Assembly: GCA_003575245.1 (NCBI GenBank)
Contig: NMQN01000053.1
Span: 1 to 7,947 of the forward strand
DNA length: 7,947 bases
Source of the DNA: Candidatus Atribacteria bacterium 1244-E10-H5-B2
GTDB taxonomy: Bacteria > Atribacterota > JS1 > SB-45 > 34-128
Reading direction: 5' to 3'
Numbering within the stretch: position 1 is the stretch's first letter; every line of letters starts with the position of its first letter. Position numbers and translations under genes: made by a program. Under the pieces are notes generated by a model, which ran no database searches, was not told where the DNA came from, and saw nothing but the letters and a program-made list of their open reading frames with translations. Shown here one piece after another: positions 1 through 5,618 of this stretch.

Positions 1-714
1 GCCTATACAAACTTTATCGAATTCAAACCCGATTGCCGAACGGAATAGAAAACCAATCATCTCGCTAATCGGGATTGCTGAATCCTCAATTAATTCGTTG
101 CTACTATCGCTTAAACAGGTTAGTTTATTTACTCCCATTGAGACTTTTCTCAGCGTCGGAGTCGATTCTGTTAAAGTTCCTTTCTCGGGTTTCCAGTAAG
201 CAATTACCCCAGCGATACTCGTCTGATGAGCGGTATCTTCGTAACAGGGGATCGATATCGTATTGCCTTTTGCTCGAGGAATACCGTAAACTTTGCAACG
301 AGTTCTGATTATTTCCTCGCTGAGATTGAGATCCATTAATTGAGCTTCAAATAACTCCGGCAATAAAAAACCGCCAGCACTCCCGACCCCTTCCTCGAGG
401 TCCTTTGCTAATCGATTGTCAGGAGATATGCCTCGATTATTTACCGCCATCAGAAAGCTATTTAGATCTGAAAAACCGTCATCAGAAAGTTCTGTATCTT
501 TAGAGATTCCGTAAAGAGCTTTATAAGACTTACCACTCCCGGTATTAAATTGCTTAATATCTTCACTACTGGAAAGCAGTTTATTAGGCTTGACTTTGGA
601 GAATTCAGCCCATTGTTTATAAATATCACTCTCTCTAAAAGCTGAGCCTAGCGAATCTCTGAAGCCTTTTTCGATCTGTTCTCCGATAATTTCTTTAAAT
701 TCTGATTTTAACAT
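1..714 (-). CDS. HK97-fold major capsid protein, 3' end cut by window edge
   Basis: This is the main shell protein of a tailed-phage-type capsid. The reading frame opens at ATG 714 and runs without a stop to base 1, giving 238 residues; the C-terminal part lies outside the window. Residues 1-112 are polar and partly helical, as expected for a delta (scaffold) domain that is normally removed by a prohead protease. The conserved shell then begins with GGFLLPE (114-120), followed by a basic strand region, the W174-K-P-E177 motif, a strand leading to a DSSNELIEDS segment (203-212) that matches the family's 'S.ELL.DS' helix, and FEFDKVCIG at the edge, where the family usually has a helix followed by a glycine-rich turn. 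The SD AGGTGAT lies six bases before ATG and is inside a 13-bp hairpin. The family call is from recognised motifs, not a search. No protease gene is visible upstream. Confidence 0.88.
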   Translation of the reverse strand, partial: MLKSEFKEIIGEQIEKGFRDSLGSAFRESDIYKQWAEFSKVKPNKLLSSSEDIKQFNTGSGKSYKALYGISKDTELSDDGFSDLNSFLMAVNNRGISPDNRLAKDLEEGVGSAGGFLLPELFEAQLMDLNLSEEIIRTRCKVYGIPRAKGNTISIPCYEDTAHQTSIAGVIAYWKPEKGTLTESTPTLRKVSMGVNKLTCLSDSSNELIEDSAIPISEMIGFLFRSAIGFEFDKVCIG

Positions 715-720
715 TTATTT

Positions 721-781
721 ATCACCTACTTTTGGATTTATGCTTTACGCTTTGACGTATATATCAGCTCCAAAAGTAGGT
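721..781 (-). promoter_or_regulatory. Hairpin sequestering the capsid gene's SD
   Basis: On the minus strand ACCTACTTTTGGA (781-769) and TCCAAAAGTAGGT (736-724) are perfect 13-bp complements around a 32-base loop. The SD AGGTGAT (727-721) overlaps the 3' strand of this stem, so the first SD bases are paired when the hairpin forms, six bases before the ATG at 714. The loop itself contains TACG/CGTA, a possible small inner hairpin. By analogy with other phage leaders this would reduce translation until opened by a protein, ribosome or temperature. That role is inference; the inverted repeat is seen directly. Confidence 0.7.
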
Positions 782-853
782 CTTACGAATCGCAGACCGT
801 ATAACTATCAAGATAAGCATATTTTTTTTTAAAAGATCGTTTAAAATATTTTG

Positions 854-893
854 AGTAGAGCGATAAGCAAACACGAAAACCTATCGCTCTACT
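854..893 (-). repeat. 12-bp perfect inverted repeat upstream of capsid gene
   Basis: AGTAGAGCGATA (854-865) and TATCGCTCTACT (882-893) are perfect complements around a 16-base loop. On the minus strand the stem is followed by CAAAATATTTTAAA, which is not a U-run, so it is not a convincing terminator in the direction of the genes. On the plus strand only four Ts follow. The flanking bases on the minus strand make AAAAGTAG, complementary to CTACTTTT in the 5' arm of the hairpin around the capsid SD, so the two structures could exchange partners. That exchange is speculation. Confidence 0.6.
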
Positions 894-971
894 TTTCCAT
901 TAAGACTTTTTTGTTTATCTCCCGGGATATCTCCCATAATAATTTAAAAAGCCTCTTTGAGAGGAAATGAG

Positions 972-1060
972 GTCAAGGTTAAAGAAAGAATCCGGAGAGT
1001 AAAGGTTAAAAGAAATCTCTCTTGATTCCGGGAGCGACCTTGACGATATGACTTGCTCCC
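972..1060 (-). ncRNA. Structured leader, two hairpins plus possible pseudoknot
   Basis: This element starts a few bases after the stop of the winged-helix gene. Read on the minus strand, P1 is GGGAGC (1060-1055) with GCTCCC (1035-1030) around a 19-base loop. P2 is GAATC-AA-GAGAG (1028-1017) with CTCTC-CG-GATTC (999-988). The P1 loop contains GTCAAGGT (1044-1037), which is perfectly complementary to ACCTTGAC (979-972) after P2. That pairing would cross P1 and close a pseudoknot, or replace P1. The P2 loop carries TTTAACCTTTA-like sequence that is also in the P2 loop of the leader at 7104-7187. It lies about 260 bases before the capsid start. No Rfam family was recognised. Confidence 0.5.
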
Positions 1061-1063
1061 TTA

Positions 1064-1507
1064 TTACATTTGAATAATAGTATCATAGTCTTTTTGAGTC
1101 ATCTTATTTTTCCTATATTCTTCTAACGCCTGCTTGAGTTCCTCATATCGTCTTATTAAATTTTCGGTTACAAGAGGAGACCTCACTTTTCGATATTTTT
1201 CAATCTGTTTTTTTGCTCTTTTTAGATTAGATTCAAGCCTCGCTAAAAAATCTGACTCTGCAACCTTATAATCCTGAAAAGACATATCTTTTCTTGTTTT
1301 CAGTTTGCCATTTATAATAAAAAATTCCAAATTCTCACCGCTAATATACCAGCTAGCACCGATCTTTATCCCTTTGATATAGTCTCTCTTGATGTAACTC
1401 CTAACTGTAATGGGATCAACTTTTAATATATTAGATACCGAGCTTACACCATAATAATCGATATTGCCGATCTTTCTGTCCGGTTTTTTCAGTATTATGT
1501 TAGCCAT
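1064..1507 (-). CDS. Winged-helix (MerR/excisionase-like) DNA-binding protein with coiled coil; small-terminase candidate
   Basis: The protein has 147 residues. Residues about 19-70 form a helix-turn-helix of the excisionase/MerR type: a YGVSSVSNILKV first helix, DPITVRSYIKR as recognition helix, and a GIKIGASWYISGENLEFF wing. Residues about 81-135 are strongly charged and helical, with regular hydrophobic spacing suggesting a coiled coil. DNA-binding wing plus oligomerisation helix is the plan of lambda gpNu1-type small terminase subunits, and the gene lies directly after TerL, so a packaging role is reasonable. It could equally be a regulator, since it has its own promoter with a repeated site over the -10 and SD. 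The ATG at 1507 follows AAGGAGTGG at normal spacing. Function is not decided by sequence alone. Confidence 0.75.
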   Translation of the reverse strand: MANIILKKPDRKIGNIDYYGVSSVSNILKVDPITVRSYIKRDYIKGIKIGASWYISGENLEFFIINGKLKTRKDMSFQDYKVAESDFLARLESNLKRAKKQIEKYRKVRSPLVTENLIRRYEELKQALEEYRKNKMTQKDYDTIIQM

Positions 1508-1513
1508 AATTCC

Positions 1514-1565
1514 ACTCCTTATTGTAGATATGACTTATTGTAAGTTATTATTAAAAAAAAGTCAA
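1514..1565 (-). promoter_or_regulatory. Sigma-A-type promoter with repeated operator-like sites
   Basis: On the minus strand TTGACT (1565-1560) and TACAAT (1542-1537) are separated by exactly 17 bases, each one mismatch from consensus, in the gap between TerL and the winged-helix gene. The -10 lies in a short inverted repeat ACTTA-CAA-TAAGT. The nonamer TACAATAAG occurs twice 16 bases apart, once over the -10 (1542-1534) and once overlapping the SD (1526-1518). The arrangement would suit autoregulation by the downstream DNA-binding protein. The promoter is well supported, the operator is inference. Confidence 0.7.
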
Positions 1566-1578
1566 CTGTTTTGGAGAA

Positions 1579-3225
1579 TTAAATTTGATGATATTTTTCC
1601 GGGAGCAAATTACTCTCATTACTACCCTCGACAGATTGCCACTTTCCGTTTTCCTCTTCTTCTTCGTCATCTTCGAGCCATCTAACTCTAACTCCTGAAC
1701 CCCCTAATTTTTTTGATACTGCATAGATAGCACTACAACAAGAATCCAGCTCGTCAGCGTGGCCAAATTCTCCTCTCTCGTGATAAATACTTAGCTGATT
1801 CGATTTATTATATATGGCCAGAGTATTTTTCATTCCATTCCTTAGGTCTGGCCGGTCCGGTAAATTTAATTTATCCTTCAAAATTAAACTTTTCATAACT
1901 ACATAGACCTCTGCCAGCCCTGGCCGGATTTCTATTGCTAAATTTATTCGTTTAAAAGCATTTTCAACCCAGCCCTTAGCGTATTTATCTACCAGGCAAG
2001 CTGATATACGATATTCATTTTTTAGTTTTTCTATATCTTTTAGGATAGATTCCAGGTCTTTTGTAGTCCAGCTCCTGACTACATCAATTAAGACAGTCTC
2101 TTTTTCGCTATGCCCGATACTCAAACTAAACCTATCTCTACCCGAAAGTCCACTTTGATCAAATCCCAAATAATAATTATTGCCACTCTTATATTTTAAA
2201 TCCCCTGCCAGTATGAAAGGTCTCTCTATCAGTTCAAAGGGGAAAAAGCTCTCCAATTTTTCACTAAATACACCTTCAAATTCCCTCATATAATTGTCGA
2301 TATCCCGGGCCTTCTCTTTATCTAAAAACTTTTGTGGTATTTCGGGATTGACAAAACGGGTATTTGCCTGAATAGTTAGTCTATCCTCGATCCGAAAACC
2401 CTCGTTGAAGAAGTTAAAAAATAGCCCTTGCTTACTTCCTGCGGTAGATATCAAGAATAATTTACCTTCTATAAACTGCGCCTGCCTGGGTCTTAGAGAA
2501 TTGAAAATTGCCTCATCGGCTCGCGGACCCTCTATCCTATAAAATGCAATCTCATCAAGTATTAAAACCGCTATGGGAAGTCCACGTAGAGCTGTCGAAT
2601 TGCAGGGACCGCTTATAATTTTGACGTAATTTCTAAGGGTTATTTCCAGATCCGTAGATTTCTTTATAAAACCTTTGAGCATAGGGGAACGCCTTAGCAT
2701 TCTTAGGCAATTTGTCTGAATTATTTGCCTGGCCTGCAGTTCTTTCGTTGCGATGATGCAGACATAGACAAATTCTCCTGGCGATAAAGTTTCCTTCCAG
2801 GGCTTATTCAGCCAGCCAACGATAGCCTCATATAGAGCACAGATACTCACTAAAAAACTTTTACCTGCCCTTGCTCCTAAGCACATCACTGCCTCTGTTT
2901 TCTCCATTCCCGGCTTATACCTGCCCTGCTTTTTAGTCAGGATCCTAAATATTTCAAGTTCTTTTTGGTTAAGATTCATACCATAAAGGGCCTTCAAAAT
3001 GATTTTCTGCACTGGTCGCCTTGCAAATGATAGACCTAAAACAGCAGGATTTTCTGCAAATTCTATAATGTCTAAATCCTTCAACTTCTTCTTTTGGCTC
3101 TGAAATTTCTCGGCCTCTTTTCGGATTTCTTCTATTGTTTTCTTTCTATATTGTGGAAGATTCCTCTTAGCCCTCGCTTCCGATTCTGGACTATGATATT
3201 CGTATCTTCTTTTTCTTTTTGCCAT
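1579..3225 (-). CDS. terL: Phage terminase large subunit (ATPase plus nuclease)
   Basis: This is the motor that translocates viral DNA into the prohead and cuts it at the end of packaging. The ATPase domain shows a Walker A, CLGARAGKS (115-123, K122), a Walker B, VLILDEIAFY (220-229, D224/E225), and a coupling motif ISTAG (259-263). The C-terminal RNase H-like nuclease shows D356 in YLGFDQSG, D413 in CLVDKYAKG, and an acidic HADELD cluster (489-494) as the likely third metal ligand. At 548 residues it is in the usual range and looks complete. The N-terminal 50 residues are very basic. A short acidic run (DDEEEEE, about 519-525) is close to the C-terminus. ATG 3225 follows GGGAGGT, which lies inside the end of the 58-aa gene, so translation is probably coupled. 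Confidence 0.95.
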   Translation of the reverse strand: MAKRKRRYEYHSPESEARAKRNLPQYRKKTIEEIRKEAEKFQSQKKKLKDLDIIEFAENPAVLGLSFARRPVQKIILKALYGMNLNQKELEIFRILTKKQGRYKPGMEKTEAVMCLGARAGKSFLVSICALYEAIVGWLNKPWKETLSPGEFVYVCIIATKELQARQIIQTNCLRMLRRSPMLKGFIKKSTDLEITLRNYVKIISGPCNSTALRGLPIAVLILDEIAFYRIEGPRADEAIFNSLRPRQAQFIEGKLFLISTAGSKQGLFFNFFNEGFRIEDRLTIQANTRFVNPEIPQKFLDKEKARDIDNYMREFEGVFSEKLESFFPFELIERPFILAGDLKYKSGNNYYLGFDQSGLSGRDRFSLSIGHSEKETVLIDVVRSWTTKDLESILKDIEKLKNEYRISACLVDKYAKGWVENAFKRINLAIEIRPGLAEVYVVMKSLILKDKLNLPDRPDLRNGMKNTLAIYNKSNQLSIYHERGEFGHADELDSCCSAIYAVSKKLGGSGVRVRWLEDDEEEEENGKWQSVEGSNESNLLPEKYHQI

Positions 3226-3229
3226 AGAA

Positions 3230-3406
3230 TTACCTCCCTCTCGTTTTTCGCCTTAATAGTTCTTGATAGTTTATTGAAAAATTATCTCGACCGGTAAAAA
3301 GCAATTCCCCCCTGGGAGAATAGATTTTCAGAGCCTTTTTTTCTTTCCTCGGTACTCTCCCATTTTTGGTTTTTTTCATTCTTTTACTATCTCTCTTTTT
3401 TTTCAT
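3230..3406 (-). CDS. Small, very basic protein directly ahead of TerL
   Basis: This 58-residue frame begins at ATG 3406 after AAGGAAGG at normal spacing, and its TAA (3232-3230) lies four bases before the TerL ATG. The TerL SD is contained in its last codons (encoding R-G-R). Residues 1-25 are almost all Lys/Arg (MKKKRDSKRMKKTKNGR...). The second half, around KIYSPRGELLFTGRDNF, could form a small beta-hairpin. The strong charge suggests nucleic-acid binding, and the place just before TerL is where a small terminase or HNH gene often sits, but no family was recognised and 58 residues is short for a small terminase. The frame, SD and coupling make it very likely to be translated. Confidence 0.7.
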   Translation of the reverse strand: MKKKRDSKRMKKTKNGRVPRKEKKALKIYSPRGELLFTGRDNFSINYQELLRRKTRGR

Positions 3407-3426
3407 GCTATGCCTTCCTTTTACTT

Positions 3427-3477
3427 AAAAAAAAATAGCCGGAGCTGAAGGTCAAAAACCTTCAAAAATCCGGCTAT
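3427..3477 (-). terminator. Intrinsic terminator upstream of the 58-aa/TerL pair
   Basis: On the minus strand ATAGCCGGA (3477-3469) pairs with TCCGGCTAT (3443-3435), and an inner GAAGGT (3463-3458) pairs with ACCTTC (3452-3447). Eight Ts follow directly. This is the classical form of a rho-independent terminator in the direction of the genes. It lies between the 47-aa gene and the 58-aa/TerL pair, with the next SD only about a dozen bases beyond the T-run. Confidence 0.85.
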
Positions 3478-3518
3478 CTTGTAGCTCTTATTTATTCAAT
3501 TTTTAGAAATTATTTAAC

Positions 3519-3662
3519 TTACCAAATTTTACGAATTATCTTTCTACCGATAATTTTATTCTTTACTCTCCTAGCAATCTTTTTCATATTCCCTGATTTG
3601 ACTTTTTCAGCGTCGTTCGCAACCCGAGCTAAACGATACAAAAAACTTACTAATTTACCCAA
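3519..3662 (-). CDS. Small basic phage-type protein, TTG start
   Basis: This 47-residue frame starts at TTG 3662, preceded by AAGGGGG with an eight-base spacer; a TAG two codons upstream excludes a longer start in this frame. The protein begins MGKLVSFLYRLARVANDAEK and continues with a VKSGN turn, then a Lys/Arg-rich helix (KKIARRVKNKIIGRK) ending in IRKIW. From memory, small proteins with this 'LxRLAR..ND.E....GN.KKI.RR..NK..GR' pattern are common in phages and prophages of Gram-positive-type hosts, where they are usually unnamed. Function is unknown; the amphipathic basic helix could bind nucleic acid or membrane. It is the first gene after the promoter at 3779-3787 and before the terminator at 3427-3477. 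Confidence 0.7.
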   Translation of the reverse strand: MGKLVSFLYRLARVANDAEKVKSGNMKKIARRVKNKIIGRKIIRKIW

Positions 3663-3688
3663 AATCTAATCCCCCTTAACTATATCAG

Positions 3689-3767
3689 ACCTGGCCATTG
3701 GTCAGAAATAAAGGGGTAACCAAAATTCCCAACCGCCGGCCAGGTTAAACAGGGAGCTAACTCCCTG
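3689..3767 (-). ncRNA. Structured leader of the 47-aa gene
   Basis: Minus-strand CAGGGAG (3767-3761) pairs with CTCCCTG (3756-3750) over a TTAG loop. After a four-base linker ACCTGGCC (3745-3738) pairs with GGCCAGGT (3696-3689) around a 41-base loop that holds smaller complementary tracts (GGTTGGG, GGTTACCCC). A GATATAGTT stretch, the SD and the TTG follow. The order short hairpin, linker, longer hairpin, AT-rich stretch, SD is the same as in the three homologous leaders, but the sequence is different, so common descent is not shown. The promoter just upstream would start the transcript close to the first hairpin. Confidence 0.5.
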
Positions 3768-3778
3768 CCCACGTAACA

Positions 3779-3807
3779 ATTATACCATAAAACGCTAAAA
3801 TTTTAGC
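3779..3807 (-). promoter_or_regulatory. Extended -10 promoter with palindrome over the -35 region
   Basis: On the minus strand TGGTATAAT (3787-3779) is a perfect extended -10. There is no TTGACA-like -35 at 16-18 bases. In its place is the 14-base perfect palindrome GCTAAAATTTTAGC (3794-3807), which fits an activator or repressor site but may be chance in AT-rich DNA. Transcription would start just before the leader of the 47-aa gene and would be the main entry into the terminase module. Confidence 0.5.
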
Positions 3808-3820
3808 CCTTAATAGCGTT
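3791..3820 (-). terminator. Weak terminator-like hairpin after the lipoprotein gene
   Basis: AACGCTA (3820-3814) and TAGCGTT (3797-3791) are perfect complements on the minus strand, followed by only TTA. The site is 24 bases after the lipoprotein stop. The stem is AT-rich and the T-run short, and it overlaps the palindrome of the promoter, so it may be a terminator, an operator, or both. Confidence 0.35.
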
Positions 3821-3843
3821 TCTTTGTCCTCTCTGGTATCTTT

Positions 3844-4266
3844 CTATGGAGCGTATATCTTCCAACTGTTACCGACTTTCTGCAAATAATAATACCCATA
3901 ACTGCTATCGCTTTCATAATAACCGCAAGCAGTTATTAAAGCGGTAAGATGCAAATAAACATCGCTATAATTCCCATAAGTAGATACGCTCAAAATATCG
4001 GCATAAGTATTAATAGTTACGATATTACAATAAAGGTATAAACTATTGATCAGGCTTTCCCCCTGACAAGTAGCATAATATCGCTCCGAGCCATAGACGC
4101 AACAGCTTTTCGCTTTACTCCAATTCTGATTACTGATCGCTAAAAAATATTCGTGAATAACGCTCTTTATCTTTGCCTCGTCAGTACCGGGAATTACTCC
4201 ACCGCAACCCGATAAAAGTATAGCTAATATCAAAACTAAAACTACCAAAAAACCTTTCCTTTTCAT
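3844..4266 (-). CDS. NTF2-like lipoprotein
   Basis: The 140-residue product is exported and lipid-anchored. A basic start (MKRK), a hydrophobic stretch to residue 18 and the lipobox LLSGC with C21 as the lipidated residue are clear. The mature part starts with a helix IKSVIHEYFLAISNQNWSKA (33-52), typical of the SnoaL/NTF2/DUF4878-type fold of small lipoproteins, and ends with a strand of the 'YLQK.GNSWKI' kind, also typical of that fold. Four cysteines (besides C21) and many tyrosines in the middle suggest disulphides. Its ligand is not known. ATG 4266 follows AAAGGAGG. It has its own structured leader at 4292-4372 and lies 118 bases after the PilX-like gene. Lipoprotein call firm, fold call moderate. 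Confidence 0.85.
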   Translation of the reverse strand: MKRKGFLVVLVLILAILLSGCGGVIPGTDEAKIKSVIHEYFLAISNQNWSKAKSCCVYGSERYYATCQGESLINSLYLYCNIVTINTYADILSVSTYGNYSDVYLHLTALITACGYYESDSSYGYYYLQKVGNSWKIYAP

Positions 4267-4291
4267 TTCTAAAATCCTCCTTTATAAATAT

Positions 4292-4372
4292 CCCTGCTCT
4301 CCGGAAAATACACTAAGACCAAAGAGCAGGGTCGGCAACCCGGAGAACTCTCAACAGAAAGTCCGGATCACC
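4292..4372 (-). ncRNA. Repeated two-hairpin leader, copy A (lipoprotein gene)
   Basis: On the minus strand P1 is GGTGATCCGG (4372-4363) with CCGGGTTGCC (4343-4334), ten pairs with wobbles around a 19-base loop. A GA linker follows. P2 is CCCTGCTCTTTGG (4331-4319) with CCGGAGAGCAGGG (4304-4292), 13 pairs around a 14-base loop. Then come ATATTTATA, AAGGAGG and the ATG at 4266. An alternative also exists: TCTCCGG at the 3' side of P1 is fully complementary to CCGGAGA in the 3' arm of P2, so the RNA could switch between two folds. The copy shares P1, linker and P2 sequence with copies at 7104-7187 and 7316-7392. Confidence 0.75.
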
Positions 4373-4384
4373 GAATAATTTAAA

Positions 4385-5596
4385 TTATTTTTCTCGCCAA
4401 GAAATTCGGATAAAATAAGGTAGCCCTGTGCCAGGAATACTTGTAGTGGTCAGAGATTCGTCATATACAACATTCATTGAGCCCCCACCGCCACGAAATA
4501 TACCATCATCGGCAACAATTGCACCAGGGTCTACAGTTACCGCCCCGTTAGAAGTGAATTTACCATTAGTTTGAATTATCCCTTGAGTATTAACTGTCCC
4601 CCCAAGAGTAATATTTCCTTTAGCAACTAAAGCCAATGGATTGTTACATAAGGGATCATAACATGAGTCATTTGGATCCAAACAACAATCCTCACAGCCT
4701 AGGTGTATATTCTCTGTTCTTCGTACATGATTTATAACCGCATTTCCTAAAGAAATAATCGTACCCGTAGCAAAAATAGCTCCGCCAATAATAGTTAAAT
4801 TTGATTTAATTACTACATCTCCAACTATAAAATGTATACCCGTTATCACTTCATCAGTATCAAAATATTTTGTTGCCCCGCCGATATCATAAAATTCACC
4901 CTCATACATAAAATCTTTAGATAATTCTCTATAAAGATTAAAATCAATTGTAGGTAAAGGATCGTAGATTCCAGAGGCCCCTATAGGATTTTCTCCAAAA
5001 GCAGTAGCAACCCCCTTTAAATCATATGCTTCGCCAGCAACTTTAGATATATCCCCATTAGAATGAATATTTCCAACAATATCAAGATTTCCCCCTAGCT
5101 CCAAATTTGATTCAGTAGCAACCGCATATAAATAGGATAAATTATCAGATGGTAATATCCCTTTTTTGGCTTTTACTTCTACCTCGCGTTTACACGAATT
5201 TTTTACACCAACAGGTTTAATCACTCCCATAGAGTTAATTTTGATTATTTCTAGTAATACCGGAGTTTCCTCTTGGATTGTTATAACCGTTACATCATAA
5301 TATTCTGAGTCTGAGGGGGTGCCTTCATGAAGTGGGTCAGTTTTATCAGCTCGCCAATCAAAACCTTTCCCTCCGTTTAAAATACTTGTGTTTAAATACC
5401 ATAAAGATTTTTCGATACCCGATTCTGCAATATAAAATGCCTTAGTCGAATCTCGCTGAATTGTGGATAGCTTTATATCATTACTGGTCATAGCTAATAG
5501 AGCCACTACAAACGTAACTAATACAGCCGAAAAAATTAGCACAGTTAAAAGAGCTATGCCTTTTTGATTAATACTTTTTCTTTTCATACTGATCAT
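4385..5596 (-). CDS. PilX-like pilus protein with beta-solenoid-type body
   Basis: This is a probable minor pilin or pilus-associated adhesin. ATG 5596 is preferred (403 aa) because GAGGTGATC lies just before it; a longer frame from 5632 would overlap the pilin gene and has no SD. Residues 11-36 (QKGIALLTVLIFSAVLVTF...) are a class III-like N-terminal segment. The position matching Glu5 of pilins is T18, as in PilX/GspK-type proteins. KAFYIAESGIEKS (52-64) is the typical PilX_N helix. The body has many short 'G.I..NG.I' strands (about 164-188, 264-288 and 324-364), suggesting a beta-solenoid. A cysteine cluster (C301, C304, C305, C312, C317) with Asp/Asn in between interrupts it and may bind metal or form disulphides. 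The gene ends the operon with the pilin-like gene 22 bases upstream. Confidence 0.8.
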   Translation of the reverse strand: MISMKRKSINQKGIALLTVLIFSAVLVTFVVALLAMTSNDIKLSTIQRDSTKAFYIAESGIEKSLWYLNTSILNGGKGFDWRADKTDPLHEGTPSDSEYYDVTVITIQEETPVLLEIIKINSMGVIKPVGVKNSCKREVEVKAKKGILPSDNLSYLYAVATESNLELGGNLDIVGNIHSNGDISKVAGEAYDLKGVATAFGENPIGASGIYDPLPTIDFNLYRELSKDFMYEGEFYDIGGATKYFDTDEVITGIHFIVGDVVIKSNLTIIGGAIFATGTIISLGNAVINHVRRTENIHLGCEDCCLDPNDSCYDPLCNNPLALVAKGNITLGGTVNTQGIIQTNGKFTSNGAVTVDPGAIVADDGIFRGGGGSMNVVYDESLTTTSIPGTGLPYFIRISWREK

Positions 5597-5618
5597 ACCG
5601 ATCACCTCTTTCAATCGT

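Larger units (their letters stand above)
715..1063 (-). other. 349-base gap rich in RNA structure, no convincing gene
   Basis: The stretch between the winged-helix gene and the capsid gene holds, in transcription order, the two-hairpin/pseudoknot leader, a short CCTCT-CAA-AGAGG hairpin followed by CTTTTT (963-946; a weak terminator at best), an 18-codon ATG frame (937-881) with a poorly spaced SD, the 12-bp hairpin, an A-run, and the capsid SD hairpin. No protease or scaffold gene fits here, and no good sigma-A promoter was found. Confidence 0.6.

Noticed and set aside
75..308. Plus-strand open frame of 77 codons
   Set aside because: It is antisense to the capsid gene, which has clear family motifs in the reverse frame, and has no SD.
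854..896. Hairpin as a plus-strand terminator
   Set aside because: Only four Ts follow on the plus strand and no plus-strand gene ends nearby.
881..937. 18-codon ATG frame after the element at 972-1060
   Set aside because: The possible SD (AAAGAGG) is about 14 bases from the ATG, the peptide has no distinct character, and the stop runs into the 12-bp hairpin. Not supportable without conservation.
1464..1685. Plus-strand open frame across the TerL/winged-helix boundary
   Set aside because: It overlaps the ends of two real genes and a good minus-strand promoter, with no SD and no recognisable domain.
3094..3297. Plus-strand open frame of 67 codons, hydrophobic
   Set aside because: It is the complement of the Lys/Arg-rich N-terminus of TerL, which reads as Phe/Leu/Ser in the opposite frame.
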